Origin: Caenorhabditis remanei | Lineage: Eukaryota; Nematoda; Chromadorea; Rhabditida; Rhabditidae | Length of the DNA: 64,000 nt | Assembly: GCF_010183535.1 (NCBI RefSeq) | Contig: NC_071329.1 | Span: 868,001-932,000 of the forward strand | Direction of reading: 5' to 3' | Shown: positions 9,859 to 20,324 of the stretch, in pieces | Layout: the number at the start of each line of letters is the position of its first letter | Numbering within the stretch: position 1 is the first letter of the stretch | Translations under genes and position numbers: made by a program | The notes under the pieces: model-generated | Database searches by the model: none | The model's input: the letters and a program-made list of their open reading frames with translations, nothing else | What the model was told of the DNA's origin: nothing

Positions 9859-10497
9859 ATGTTCTATGCACAATTTGTGCTTGCCAAAAAAGGACCGCTC
9901 GCGAAAATTTGGTTGGCCGCTCATTGGGAGAAAAAACTGACAAAAGCACAAATCTACGAGACCGATGTACCACAAGCGATCGAAGAAGTGATTCGCCCGA
10001 AGGTTTTTATCGATTTTTCGAGAATTTTATTTAAAAAAATTGGATTTTCAGGTCAAAATGGCTCTCAGAACAGTTGGACACTTTCTACTTGGCATCGTGA
10101 GGATTTACTCAAAGAAGACTCGATATCTACTGGCTGATACTAATGAAGCTTATCTGAAAGTAGGTTTTAACGACGAAAATGGCCGGAAATTGGCTGAAAA
10201 TCCGTGATTTTTAGACTATGCGCGAGAAATAACGCGTCTGAGGTGCGCCAGACACGAAATTTACAGATTTTGACACAAATTTGACTGAAAATCCTGAATT
10301 TTTTCCAGATGAAAGTGAATTTCCGCGATGGATTCTCGTTTGAAGCCGATCTTCCGTTGAATGCAGATATCGATGAAGATTTTGCGAATCTACACGATGA
10401 TTTCAACATCACGGTGCCGGAATTCCATGATGCCGACTACAATGAGAAGCTCATATTGGTAGGTAGCGATTCAGAGCGATTGGATTCCGATTTATAG
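9859..10497 (+). pseudogene. scc-1 5' fragment (exons 1-3 only), unit A
   Basis: Exons 9859-10002, 10052-10159 and 10309-10458 encode the first 134 residues of the cohesin kleisin ([20 protein letters not shown]..., [34 protein letters not shown]...). Exon 4 and everything after it is missing because the duplication ended in intron 3. Read-through of the exon 3 donor would add [12 protein letters not shown] and a stop at 10495-10497, giving a product of about 146 residues that keeps the SMC3-binding N-terminal domain. The splice sites and frame are undamaged, so it could be transcribed from its complete promoter. Confidence 0.9.
10230..10256 (+). repeat. Conserved hairpin repeat (TCTGAGGTGCGCCAGA family)
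   Basis: Motif TAACGCGTCTGAGGTGCGCC followed by AGACACG. Copies occur only in scc-1 introns and just downstream: about 10230, 10671, 15469, 15910, 20697, 21126, 22827, 23771 and 24832. Stem bases change together: GTCTG/CAGAC in most copies, CCTCTG/CAGAGG at 10671 and 15910, around the constant loop AGGTGCGC. Confidence 0.75.
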
Positions 10498-11084
10498 CAG
10501 GAGAATGAATAAAATGGTCTGAAAATGCTATAAATACTACAGTTTGTGCTGAAAATTTGCGATTTTTCTGCGAATTCTTCTGAAAAACGTCAAATTTTTG
10601 CGTTTTCAGGCTGAAAATCGCTGAAATTTGGCGATTTTTTACTGAAAATTCATGAGTTTAAAATTATAAATAACGCCTCTGAGGTGCGCCAGAGGAAAAT
10701 TCATGATTTTCGCTTAAAAATGAGGATTTTTATCTAAAAACCGCGATTTTCAGCAGTAATACTGTAAAACTTATGTGTTTTGACCCCAAAACTCGAAGTT
10801 TTTTCCCTTGTCCGTTACGCTGAGAATTTAGTTGAAATGGCCAGATGTTTGCACTATATCTTTTCCGTGCCACCTGAGGCAAGTCGTGAGTGTAGGATAT
10901 CAGTAAATTATCCAATGTTCTTCCGGTTTTTGGAAATTCAGTCTCTTTTTCCCGCCGCGTTCATAGTCCTGCTTCCGTCGACTCTCACACTTTCCGTTGC
11001 CCTCTCAACAATATATTTTCTTTTAATTTGCCTCAATTCTTCTGTAATAACTGTTTTCGTATCACGCTTTCTTTTTTTCAGAAC

Positions 11085-12212
11085 ATGGGTGTAACTGTTG
11101 AAAAAGCGCAATTGAAGCATGAAAGCAAACTTTCCATTGAAATATCTCTACTCAATGACGATATGGAAGATAGAAGTAAGCTTTTGGAAAAAAAACTACT
11201 AGGAAAACGAATGGAGAAAAATCCTCCGATTTCCTAGTTTAAAAAAACTCTAATTATCATTTATTTTCACATATTTTGCAGAATTGGTGTGGGATCTCAT
11301 GCTTGTCGGCTCACGGACGTCCGGAGATTTTGAAGAAATTCTCGAATCGGCAGTCGTTGGACCAATTAAACAAGGGAGACACAGATTCATCTTTGATGGG
11401 AATCATCCCAAACTATCCGAGAGAACACTCAACGCCGACAGATGCACATTGAAACTTCTAGGTTTCTATGGGCAACAAAAGTTCGTGGAAATCATCTGCC
11501 CCATTCCAAACACATCCTATTCGGCAGAGTCGAGAAGCGAAGAATCTGGCGGAAAAGGAGGAAAATCCACTGATGTAAGAAACCCCCCCCCCCCCCCCCC
11601 CCCCCCAATAAATATCAGAAATTAATATTTTGTGCTCGAATCGGGTCTGTTCAGTTCAAAAATCCTTATGATGTCTCAAAAAAAGGCTATAATTCTTATA
11701 TTTATATAAGATAGAAATCTCTATTTTCCCCTAATTAAACTCCCTCATAATCCGCATTTTCTCGTATTTCAGCTGTCTCGTAAAGTGGAAACAGACGATT
11801 TGCGTGTAACCACTTTCCCGATTTGTTGGACTGTCGAGGATCCGATTCAGGAGCCACCAGCTTGTGAGGAGGATCGAGTTGTCGCCGAGGAGGATTCGCT
11901 TCCGTTGAACTATGAATATGAGGAAGAAGATGATGACGATGTAAGTGAGCTTCTGAAATTATGGGCGGAGTTTTGGGGTAGCTCTCGTATAACATGTGTT
12001 CTCAAAATTTAAACTGCATTTTTCCATAATTTTGCAAAAAACCCTTCAATCTTATTTGTTTCCAGCACGCGCTCTTGTTCAATCGACCAGTCGACGATGA
12101 ATCAGCTCCACAATTCGAAGAAGTCGCTCGTCGACTTCAATTTGCTCGTGCAGCCTTGCGTCAGATCCCTCACTACCCAATAACACCACCGGAATCGGAC
12201 GATGACGCATAG
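11085..12212 (+). CDS. ASF1-like histone chaperone paralogue, copy B
   Basis: Exons 11085-11175, 11282-11574, 11773-11940 and 12066-12212 give 232 residues with the same architecture as copy A: a partial ASF1 core over exons 1-3, acidic EYEEEDDDD stretch, and a C-terminal exon HALLFNRPVDDESAP...PPESDDDA with no match in canonical ASF1. Differences from copy A include Val for Met in exon 2 (LVWDLML) and Ile for Leu (VEIICPIP). No stop or frameshift is seen. The intron 2 poly-C tract has 24 C. Conservation of frame in all three copies suggests that the protein is, or recently was, used. Confidence 0.8.
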
Positions 12213-12895
12213 AATTTGTATTCTATCTCGATTTTTCTTTTTTTCTTTTTAAAATGACATGTTGAGTTGTATCTCATCCCCATTTGTTTGTTGTCACTCT
12301 CTCTTCCCCATCGTCACAGCCAGTTCTCAGGATTTCGTTTTAAATAAACGCCAAAATTCATTCTTCTGTATTGAAACAATGTTTTGAGCATATACGCACT
12401 ACCACAACTACGAAAAAATGAAGAAAAATCATCTAAAACGAAGAAAAGTTGACAAAATTTGATTTTAATACACAAAATTCCTTGAAATCGATATTTTGAT
12501 GGAGTATAACATCATTTACCGACTTTTCGTACAGAAATGACGTTTTTGTATTGAATTTGCATGTTTGTTGCAAACGCGCTCCACCGAAATCCTCTAGAAA
12601 CAGCTTTCATCTCTGCGTCTCTCCATTTCCCCCGCTCTTCCCGTCGTTCTCATTGGAGCGCGATTGCACGAAAGTCTATTTTCTCTACCCTCCCACCCTC
12701 ATCCGATCTGAAAACCCACAAAGATTCACTCCAGGCACTCGCCTTTATTCACTGAAAACTCATAAAAAAATTAATTAATGATAATTATAAAACCAGAGAA
12801 ACGGGGAAAAGGGCGCACAGTAACAAGTAATGAGATGGGAAAGAGAGAAGAAAAATACACATGACGACCGGAATATACACACAAGTGGGGGGAAT

Positions 12896-14736
12896 TTAGG
12901 CTCTTGGGGTGACGGCGAGCTCCAAATTCTTGTGCACCATCTGCTCCTTCAAGATAAGATGGGACACTTTGTTGAGTGTGTCCGTCAACTTCTGCACGTT
13001 GCTCGCCCACACATCCAACTGCTCCACGTTCGCCTTTTTGAGACGCAGGTAGACGATTCGCGACGGGCGATGGAGTTTGGCACCCGTGATGTGTCCACTC
13101 ACGATCAAATTGCACACGAACGATTCCATCTCGTCGACCGGGAAGTCGAGGAGTTCCGCCAGTCGTTCGAATGTGATTTGTGTGTAGTACTTTGCTATCA
13201 TCCTCATATTCTGAAAATCGATAATTAAGAAACTTTCTAGCTAAAGGAATTAGCAGCCTACCCCTCTTACAACCGCGCTCCATAGCAAACGAGAGAGAGT
13301 ATCGGAGAGAGACGCAGAATTTTTCTCGCGCCGACACAGATTTTCAGTTTTTGTAAATTATTCTGAAAAACAGATCAAAATCCTTGTCGGCGCGAGAAAA
13401 AACTCTGCATCTCTCGCCGATACTCTCTCGTTTCCGATACGGCGCAGTTGTAATAGGGGGTGGGCTGCTAATAAGTGAACTTACATGCTCTCCGACACGA
13501 AGATGCAAATCGGACCATCTCTTCTCTCCTTCAGTCGATTTATCGAAGATTCCCGTGTCCGGAGAGGCAGTCGTTCCACGTCTCAACAATTTCTCGTATT
13601 TCGCCACAATGGTTCCTTTGAATGAGATGAGTTCTTGGTTGATGAAGAGATCCAGGATGATTTTATAATCGGGCACCGTCTCCAACTCTCTCTGAATCGC
13701 GATTCGATTCAGAAGATCCCATTGCTCGTTGGTGTGTGGAGCCAGAAGACAGTAGACGACGGCGGAGCGAAGGTGTGAGGTGGCCTTCACCGAATCCTCC
13801 TTGATCTTCTTGGTCTCATAGATCTCACGATGGTGGCGACACACATCCAAATAGTTTCCGTCGTGAAGACCGATGCGAATCATCAATTCGTAATATTTCA
13901 GCTTCAAATCTTGAACATCTTCAGCGTCGGATTTGTTGAAAAACTTGATATTAATCTTCTTCGAGATGATTGTGGCACGGACGTAGTCATTGCGGACGAG
14001 AGAGTATCTCATCTGCTCCAAAAGGTACAACACCTTCTCCTTCATCTCCATCGATCCATATGTCTCGACTTGGAGCTCCAAAAGCATCGTCGCAGCCTCA
14101 TCGAGCTTTCCCTCAGCTTCCAGCTTCTTCACGACCATCGATGTGAGTCGAGCGCGCTCGACTTCCACATAAATCTTTCCGGCTGTGACCGTTCTCAATG
14201 TTTCGATCAATTTCATCTTCAACTCCTCGGTCGGCATCTTCTCGATCATCGCGACAGCGTCACGAACCATTTTTGCGATTGCCATCTTGATGAGAAGACG
14301 TTTTTTGGAGAGCGTCATGATTGTTTCCATGAGAAGGTCCCACTTTTGGCCTTCGAAGCAGAGTTTTGCCTGGAAAAATTGAAAATTTATTTGAAAAATC
14401 GCGAAAAAAATCCTACCATGTATTGCACCACTCGGGTGTTGCTCTTCATATCCGCACCGAGCCGTGTGAGCTTCTCAATATTATTGAGGCTCTCCACAGC
14501 GGCCACCACGTCCTTCTGAGCGAGATCCCTCGCTTTGAGAAGCGCCTCGTCGACTTGCTTCGTGTAGTCTTGCTCCATCTTGAAGAGACGTCCATCTCCG
14601 CCCTAAAAAATCAATATTTCAGTTGAAAAATGAGCAAAAAACTTACATGAGCCGCCAAATGTGCCAAATTGTCGAGCTCAGTGGTGTCGCCGACGTCGAC
14701 GGGGTCCACCTTGATCGGTTCGCGCTTATCGGCCAT
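12896..14736 (-). CDS. rpn-5: 26S proteasome regulatory subunit RPN-5, copy B
   Basis: Exons (minus) 14647-14736, 14417-14602, 13485-14369 and 12896-13210 join with matching phases to 491 residues. This is close to the usual length of Rpn5/PSMD12, a scaffold PCI subunit of the proteasome lid. The N-terminal and middle parts are helical repeats (for example TRLGADMKSNTRVVQYM, VWDLLNRIAIQRELE-type region), and the last exon is the PCI winged helix (QITFERLAELLDFPVDEMES...SGHITGAKLHRPSRIVYL) and C-terminal helix. The last intron holds a foldback MITE. The gene shares a 361-bp divergent promoter with scc-1 sequences. It is nearly identical to copy C, so the dosage of this essential gene may be doubled if the assembly is right. 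Confidence 0.95.
13251..13470. mobile_element. Foldback MITE in last rpn-5 intron (unit B copy)
   Basis: 220 bp with ends TAGCAGCC/GGCTGCTA. Arms carry GAGAGAGTATCGG/CCGATACTCTCTC and TCTCGCGCCGAC/GTCGGCGCGAGA, so the intron RNA could fold into a long hairpin. Same insertion as in units A and C. Confidence 0.75.
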
Positions 14737-15097
14737 ATCTGCAATGAAAAATCGATTAGAATTGAATTTTTTGATTAATTTTACAAAAAAATTCGAAAAA
14801 TTCGGCGAAAAATGAGCAATTTCAGTTAAAAATAACGAAAAGGTGACAAAAACAACAAAAAATAAATTTGAATGACAATTCGCACAGCTGAAACGAGTGT
14901 TACCGTACCCCGCGGTCGTGGCGAGACCTTGGCGGGAAGCGGCCGTTTTTGAAAATGTTTTTTTCTCTTTTTTCGCGCATTTTGAGTGAAATTTGAATTT
15001 TCAATCGTTTTGAATGAAATTTTTTGCTTTTTTCGCTTAAAACTAATGAAAAATACTCAAAAATTCATTGAAAAACCCGAAATTACGCATATTTCAG
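14737..15097. promoter_or_regulatory. Divergent rpn-5/scc-1 promoter, unit B
   Basis: Same length and GC-rich island as in units A and C (island at about 14901-14944, with CGGTCGTGGCGAGACCTTGG). Confidence 0.55.
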
Positions 15098-15736
15098 ATG
15101 TTCTATGCACAATTTGTGCTTGCCAAAAAAGGACCGCTCGCCAAAATTTGGTTGGCCGCTCATTGGGAGAAAAAACTCACAAAAGCACAAATCTACGAGA
15201 CCGATGTACCACAAGCGATCGAAGAAGTGATTCGCCCGAAGGTTTTTATCGATTTTTCGAGAATTTTATTTAAAAAAATTGGATTTTCAGGTCAAAATGG
15301 CTCTCAGAACAGTTGGACACTTTCTACTTGGCATCGTGAGGATTTACTCAAAGAAGACTCGATATCTACTGGCTGATACTAATGAAGCTTATCTGAAAGT
15401 AGGTTTTAACGACGAAAATGGCCGGAAATTGGCTGAAAATCCGTGATTTTTAGACTATGCGCGAGAAATAACGCGTCTGAGGTGCGCCAGACACGAAATT
15501 TACAGATTTTGACACAAATTTGACTGAAAATCCTGAATTTTTTCCAGATGAAAGTGAATTTCCGCGATGGATTCTCGTTTGAAGCCGATCTTCCGTTGAA
15601 TGCAGATATCGATGAAGATTTTGCGAATCTACACGATGATTTCAACATCACGGTGCCGGAATTCCATGATGCCGACTACAATGAGAAGCTCATATTGGTA
15701 GGTAGCGATTCAGAGCGATTGGATTCCGATTTATAG
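15098..15736 (+). pseudogene. scc-1 5' fragment (exons 1-3 only), unit B
   Basis: Exons 15098-15241, 15291-15398 and 15548-15697. The start of exon 1 follows unit C (CTCGCCAAAATTTGG), while everything from the end of exon 1 onward follows unit A, so the recombination point lies inside or just after exon 1. Same truncation after exon 3 and the same read-through stop at 15734-15736 as in unit A. Confidence 0.9.
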
Positions 15737-16323
15737 CAGGAGAATGAATAAAATGGTCTGAAAATGCTATAAATACTACAGTTTGTGCTGAAAATTTGCG
15801 ATTTTTCTGCGAATTCTTCTGAAAAACGTCAAATTTTTGCGTTTTCAGGCTGAAAATCGCTGAAATTTGGCGATTTTTTACTGAAAATTCATGAGTTTAA
15901 AATTATAAATAACGCCTCTGAGGTGCGCCAGAGGAAAATTCATGATTTTCGCTTAAAAATGAGGATTTTTATCTAAAAACCGCGATTTTCAGCAGTAATA
16001 CTGTAAAACTTATGTGTTTTGACCCCAAAACTCGAAGTTTTTTCCCTTGTCCGTTACGCTGAGAATTTAGTTGAAATGGCCAGATGTTTGCACTATATCT
16101 TTTCCGTGCCACCTGAGGCAAGTCGTGAGTGTAGGATATCAGTAAATTATCCAATGTTCTTCCGGTTTTTGGAAATTCAGTCTCTTTTTCCCGCCGCGTT
16201 CATAGTCCTGCTTCCGTCGACTCTCACACTTTCCGTTGCCCTCTCAACAATATATTTTCTTTTAATTTGCCTCAATTCTTCTGTAATAACTGTTTTCGTA
16301 TCACGCTTTCTTTTTTTCAGAAC

Positions 16324-17438
16324 ATGGGTGTAACTGTTGAAAAAGCGCAATTGAAGCATGAAAGCAAACTTTCCATTGAAATATCTCTACTCAATGACGA
16401 TATGGAAGATAGAAGTAAGCTTTTGGAAAAAAAACTACTAGGAAAACGAATGGAGAAAAATCCTCCGATTTCCTAGTTTAAAAAAACTCTAATTATCATT
16501 TATTTTCACATATTTTGCAGAATTGGTGTGGGATCTCATGCTTGTCGGCTCACGGACGTCCGGAGATTTTGAAGAAATTCTCGAATCGGCAGTCGTTGGA
16601 CCAATTAAACAAGGGAGACACAGATTCATCTTTGATGGGAATCATCCCAAACTATCCGAGAGAACACTCAACGCCGACAGATGCACATTGAAACTTCTAG
16701 GTTTCTATGGGCAACAAAAGTTCGTGGAAATCATCTGCCCCATTCCAAACACATCCTATTCGGCAGAGTCGAGAAGCGAAGAATCTGGCGGAAAAGGAGG
16801 AAAATCCACTGATGTAAGAAACCCCCCCCCCCAATAAATATCAGAAATTAATATTTTGTGCTCGAATCGGGTCTGTTCAGTTCAAAAATCCTTATGATGT
16901 CTCAAAAAAAGGCTATAATTCTTATATTTATATAAGATAGAAATCTCTATTTTCCCCTAATTAAACTCCCTCATAATCCGCATTTTCTCGTATTTCAGCT
17001 GTCTCGTAAAGTGGAAACAGACGATTTGCGTGTAACCACTTTCCCGATTTGTTGGACTGTCGAGGATCCGATTCAGGAGCCACCAGCTTGTGAGGAGGAT
17101 CGAGTTGTCGCCGAGGAGGATTCGCTTCCGTTGAACTATGAATATGAGGAAGAAGATGATGACGATGTAAGTGAGCTTCTGAAATTATGGGCGGAGTTTT
17201 GGGGTAGCTCTCGTATAACATGTGTTCTCAAAATTTAAACTGCATTTTTCCATAATTTTGCAAAAAACCCTTCAATCTTATTTGTTTCCAGCACGCGCTC
17301 TTGTTCAATCGACCAGTCGACGATGAATCAGCTCCACAATTCGAAGAAGTCGCTCGTCGACTTCAATTTGCTCGTGCAGCCTTGCGTCAGATCCCTCACT
17401 ACCCAATAACACCACCGGAATCGGACGATGACGCATAG
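16324..17438 (+). CDS. ASF1-like histone chaperone paralogue, copy C
   Basis: Exons 16324-16414, 16521-16813, 16999-17166 and 17292-17438, 232 residues, same protein as copy B by eye. The intron 2 poly-C tract is only 11 C long, which shortens the intron. Upstream trans-splice-type acceptor as in the other copies. It lies convergent to rpn-5 copy C, with about 680 bases between the stop codons. Confidence 0.8.
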
Positions 17439-18122
17439 AATTTGTATTCTATCTCGATTTTTCTTTTTTTCTTTTTAAAATGACATGTTGAGTTGTATCT
17501 CATCCCCATTTGTTTGTTGTCACTCTCTCTTCCCCATCGTCACAGCCAGTTCTCAGGATTTCGTTTTAAATAAACGCCAAAATTCATTCTTCTGTATTGA
17601 AACAATGTTTTGAGCATATACGCACTACCACAACTACGAAAAAATGAAGAAAAATCATCTAAAACGAAGAAAAGTTGACAAAATTTGATTTTAATACACA
17701 AAATTCCTTGAAATCGATATTTTGATGGAGTATAACATCATTTACCGACTTTTCGTACAGAAATGACGTTTTTGTATTGAATTTGCATGTTTGTTGCAAA
17801 CGCGCTCCACCGAAATCCTCTAGAAACAGCTTTCATCTCTGCGTCTCTCCATTTCCCCCGCTCTTCCCGTCGTTCTCATTGGAGCGCGATTGCACGAAAG
17901 TCTATTTTCTCTACCCTCCCACCCTCATCCGATCTGAAAACCCACAAAGATTCACTCCAGGCACTCGCCTTTATTCACTGAAAACTCATAAAAAAATTAA
18001 ATTAATGATAATTATAAAACCAGAGAAACGGGGAAAAGGGCGCACAGTAAAAAGTAATGAGATGGGAAAGAGAGAAGAAAAATACACATGACGACCGGAA
18101 TATACACACAAGTGGGGGGAAT

Positions 18123-19963
18123 TTAGGCTCTTGGGGTGACGGCGAGCTCCAAATTCTTGTGCACCATCTGCTCCTTCAAGATAAGATGGGACACTTTGTT
18201 GAGTGTGTCCGTCAACTTCTGCACGTTGCTCGCCCACACATCCAACTGCTCCACGTTCGCCTTTTTGAGACGCAGGTAGACGATTCGCGACGGGCGATGG
18301 AGTTTGGCACCCGTGATGTGTCCACTCACGATCAAATTGCACACGAACGATTCCATCTCGTCGACCGGGAAGTCGAGGAGTTCCGCCAGTCGTTCGAATG
18401 TGATTTGTGTGTAGTACTTTGCTATCATCCTCATATTCTGAAAATCGATAATTAAGAAACTTTCTAGCTAAAGGAATTAGCAGCCTACCCCTCTTACAAC
18501 CGCGCTCCATAGCAAACGAGAGAGAGTATCGGAGAGAGACGCAGAATTTTTCTCGCGCCGACACAGATTTTCAGTTTTTGTAAATTATTCTGAAAAACAG
18601 ATCAAAATCCTTGTCGGCGCGAGAAAAAACTCTGCATCTCTCGCCGATACTCTCTCGTTTCCGATACGGCGCAGTTGTAATAGGGGGTGGGCTGCTAATA
18701 AGTGAACTTACATGCTCTCCGACACGAAGATGCAAATCGGACCATCTCTTCTCTCCTTCAGTCGATTTATCGAAGATTCCCGTGTCCGGAGAGGCAGTCG
18801 TTCCACGTCTCAACAATTTCTCGTATTTCGCCACAATGGTTCCTTTGAATGAGATGAGTTCTTGGTTGATGAAGAGATCCAGGATGATTTTATAATCGGG
18901 CACCGTCTCCAACTCTCTCTGAATCGCGATTCGATTCAGAAGATCCCATTGCTCGTTGGTGTGTGGAGCCAGAAGACAGTAGACGACGGCGGAGCGAAGG
19001 TGTGAGGTGGCCTTCACCGAATCCTCCTTGATCTTCTTGGTCTCATAGATCTCACGATGGTGGCGACACACATCCAAATAGTTTCCGTCGTGAAGACCGA
19101 TGCGAATCATCAATTCGTAATATTTCAGCTTCAAATCTTGAACATCTTCAGCGTCGGATTTGTTGAAAAACTTGATATTAATCTTCTTCGAGATGATTGT
19201 GGCACGGACGTAGTCATTGCGGACGAGAGAGTATCTCATCTGCTCCAAAAGGTACAACACCTTCTCCTTCATCTCCATCGATCCATATGTCTCGACTTGG
19301 AGCTCCAAAAGCATCGTCGCAGCCTCATCGAGCTTTCCCTCAGCTTCCAGCTTCTTCACGACCATCGATGTGAGTCGAGCGCGCTCGACTTCCACATAAA
19401 TCTTTCCGGCTGTGACCGTTCTCAATGTTTCGATCAATTTCATCTTCAACTCCTCGGTCGGCATCTTCTCGATCATCGCGACAGCGTCACGAACCATTTT
19501 TGCGATTGCCATCTTGATGAGAAGACGTTTTTTGGAGAGCGTCATGATTGTTTCCATGAGAAGGTCCCACTTTTGGCCTTCGAAGCAGAGTTTTGCCTGG
19601 AAAAATTGAAAATTTATTTGAAAAATCGCGAAAAAAATCCTACCATGTATTGCACCACTCGGGTGTTGCTCTTCATATCCGCACCGAGCCGTGTGAGCTT
19701 CTCAATATTATTGAGGCTCTCCACAGCGGCCACCACGTCCTTCTGAGCGAGATCCCTCGCTTTGAGAAGCGCCTCGTCGACTTGCTTCGTGTAGTCTTGC
19801 TCCATCTTGAAGAGACGTCCATCTCCGCCCTAAAAAATCAATATTTCAGTTGAAAAATGAGCAAAAAACTTACATGAGCCGCCAAATGTGCCAAATTGTC
19901 GAGCTCAGTGGTGTCGCCGACGTCGACGGGGTCCACCTTGATCGGTTCGCGCTTATCGGCCAT
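18123..19963 (-). CDS. rpn-5: 26S proteasome regulatory subunit RPN-5, copy C
   Basis: Exons (minus) 19874-19963, 19644-19829, 18712-19596 and 18123-18437, each exactly 5227 bases right of copy B, 491 residues. Begins MADKREPIKVDPVDVGDTTE and ends LKEQMVHKNLELAVTPRA. The PCI winged helix is in the last exon. By position, next to the only complete scc-1, this is the ancestral rpn-5. Copies B and C differ at very few sites, so one must be a very recent duplicate, or two alleles have been assembled in series. Confidence 0.95.
18478..18697. mobile_element. Foldback MITE in last rpn-5 intron (unit C copy)
   Basis: Same 220-bp element and insertion point as 13251-13470, with ends TAGCAGCC and GGCTGCTA. 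Confidence 0.75.
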
Positions 19964-20324
19964 ATCTGCAATGAAAAATCGATTAGAATTGAATTTTTTG
20001 ATTAATTTTACAAAAAAATTCGAAAAATTCGGCGAAAAATGAGCAATTTCAGTTAAAAATAACGAAAAGGTGACAAAAACAACAAAAAATAAATTTGAAT
20101 GACAATTCGCACAGCTGAAACGAGTGTTACCGTACCCCGCGGTCGTGGCGAGACCTTGGCGGGAAGCGGCCGTTTTTGAAAATGTTTTTTTCTCTTTTTT
20201 CGCGCATTTTGAGTGAAATTTGAATTTTCAATCGTTTTGAATGAAATTTTTTGCTTTTTTCGCTTAAAACTAATGAAAAATACTCAAAAATTCATTGAAA
20301 AACCCGAAATTACGCATATTTCAG
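19964..20324. promoter_or_regulatory. Divergent promoter of rpn-5 and scc-1 (parental copy)
   Basis: 361 bases between start codons. The GC-rich island at about 20128-20171 contains CGTACCCCGCGGTCGTGGCG. An acceptor-like ATATTTCAG lies directly before the scc-1 ATG, fitting trans-splicing. Confidence 0.55.

Larger units (their letters stand above)
5762..10802. repeat. Tandem unit A (about 5.04 kb)
   Basis: First copy of the triplicated unit. It runs from TTCCCTTGTCCGTTACGC at 5762 to CTCGAAGTTTT at 10802, where it joins unit B directly. Its left junction (after GGACAGTC) is unique sequence. It carries an ASF1-like gene, a dead rpn-5 and the first three scc-1 exons. It is about 200 bp shorter than unit B, mainly because of a deletion in the last rpn-5 exon. 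It is the most diverged copy in its 5' four-fifths. Confidence 0.95.
10803..16041. repeat. Tandem unit B (5.24 kb), hybrid of C and A
   Basis: Second copy. Its left and right junctions have the same sequence (CTCGAAGTTTT joined to TTCCCTTG). From 10803 to about 15178 it matches unit C almost base for base. From about 15247 to its end it matches unit A. It contains an ASF1-like gene, an intact rpn-5 and a 5' fragment of scc-1. Confidence 0.95.
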
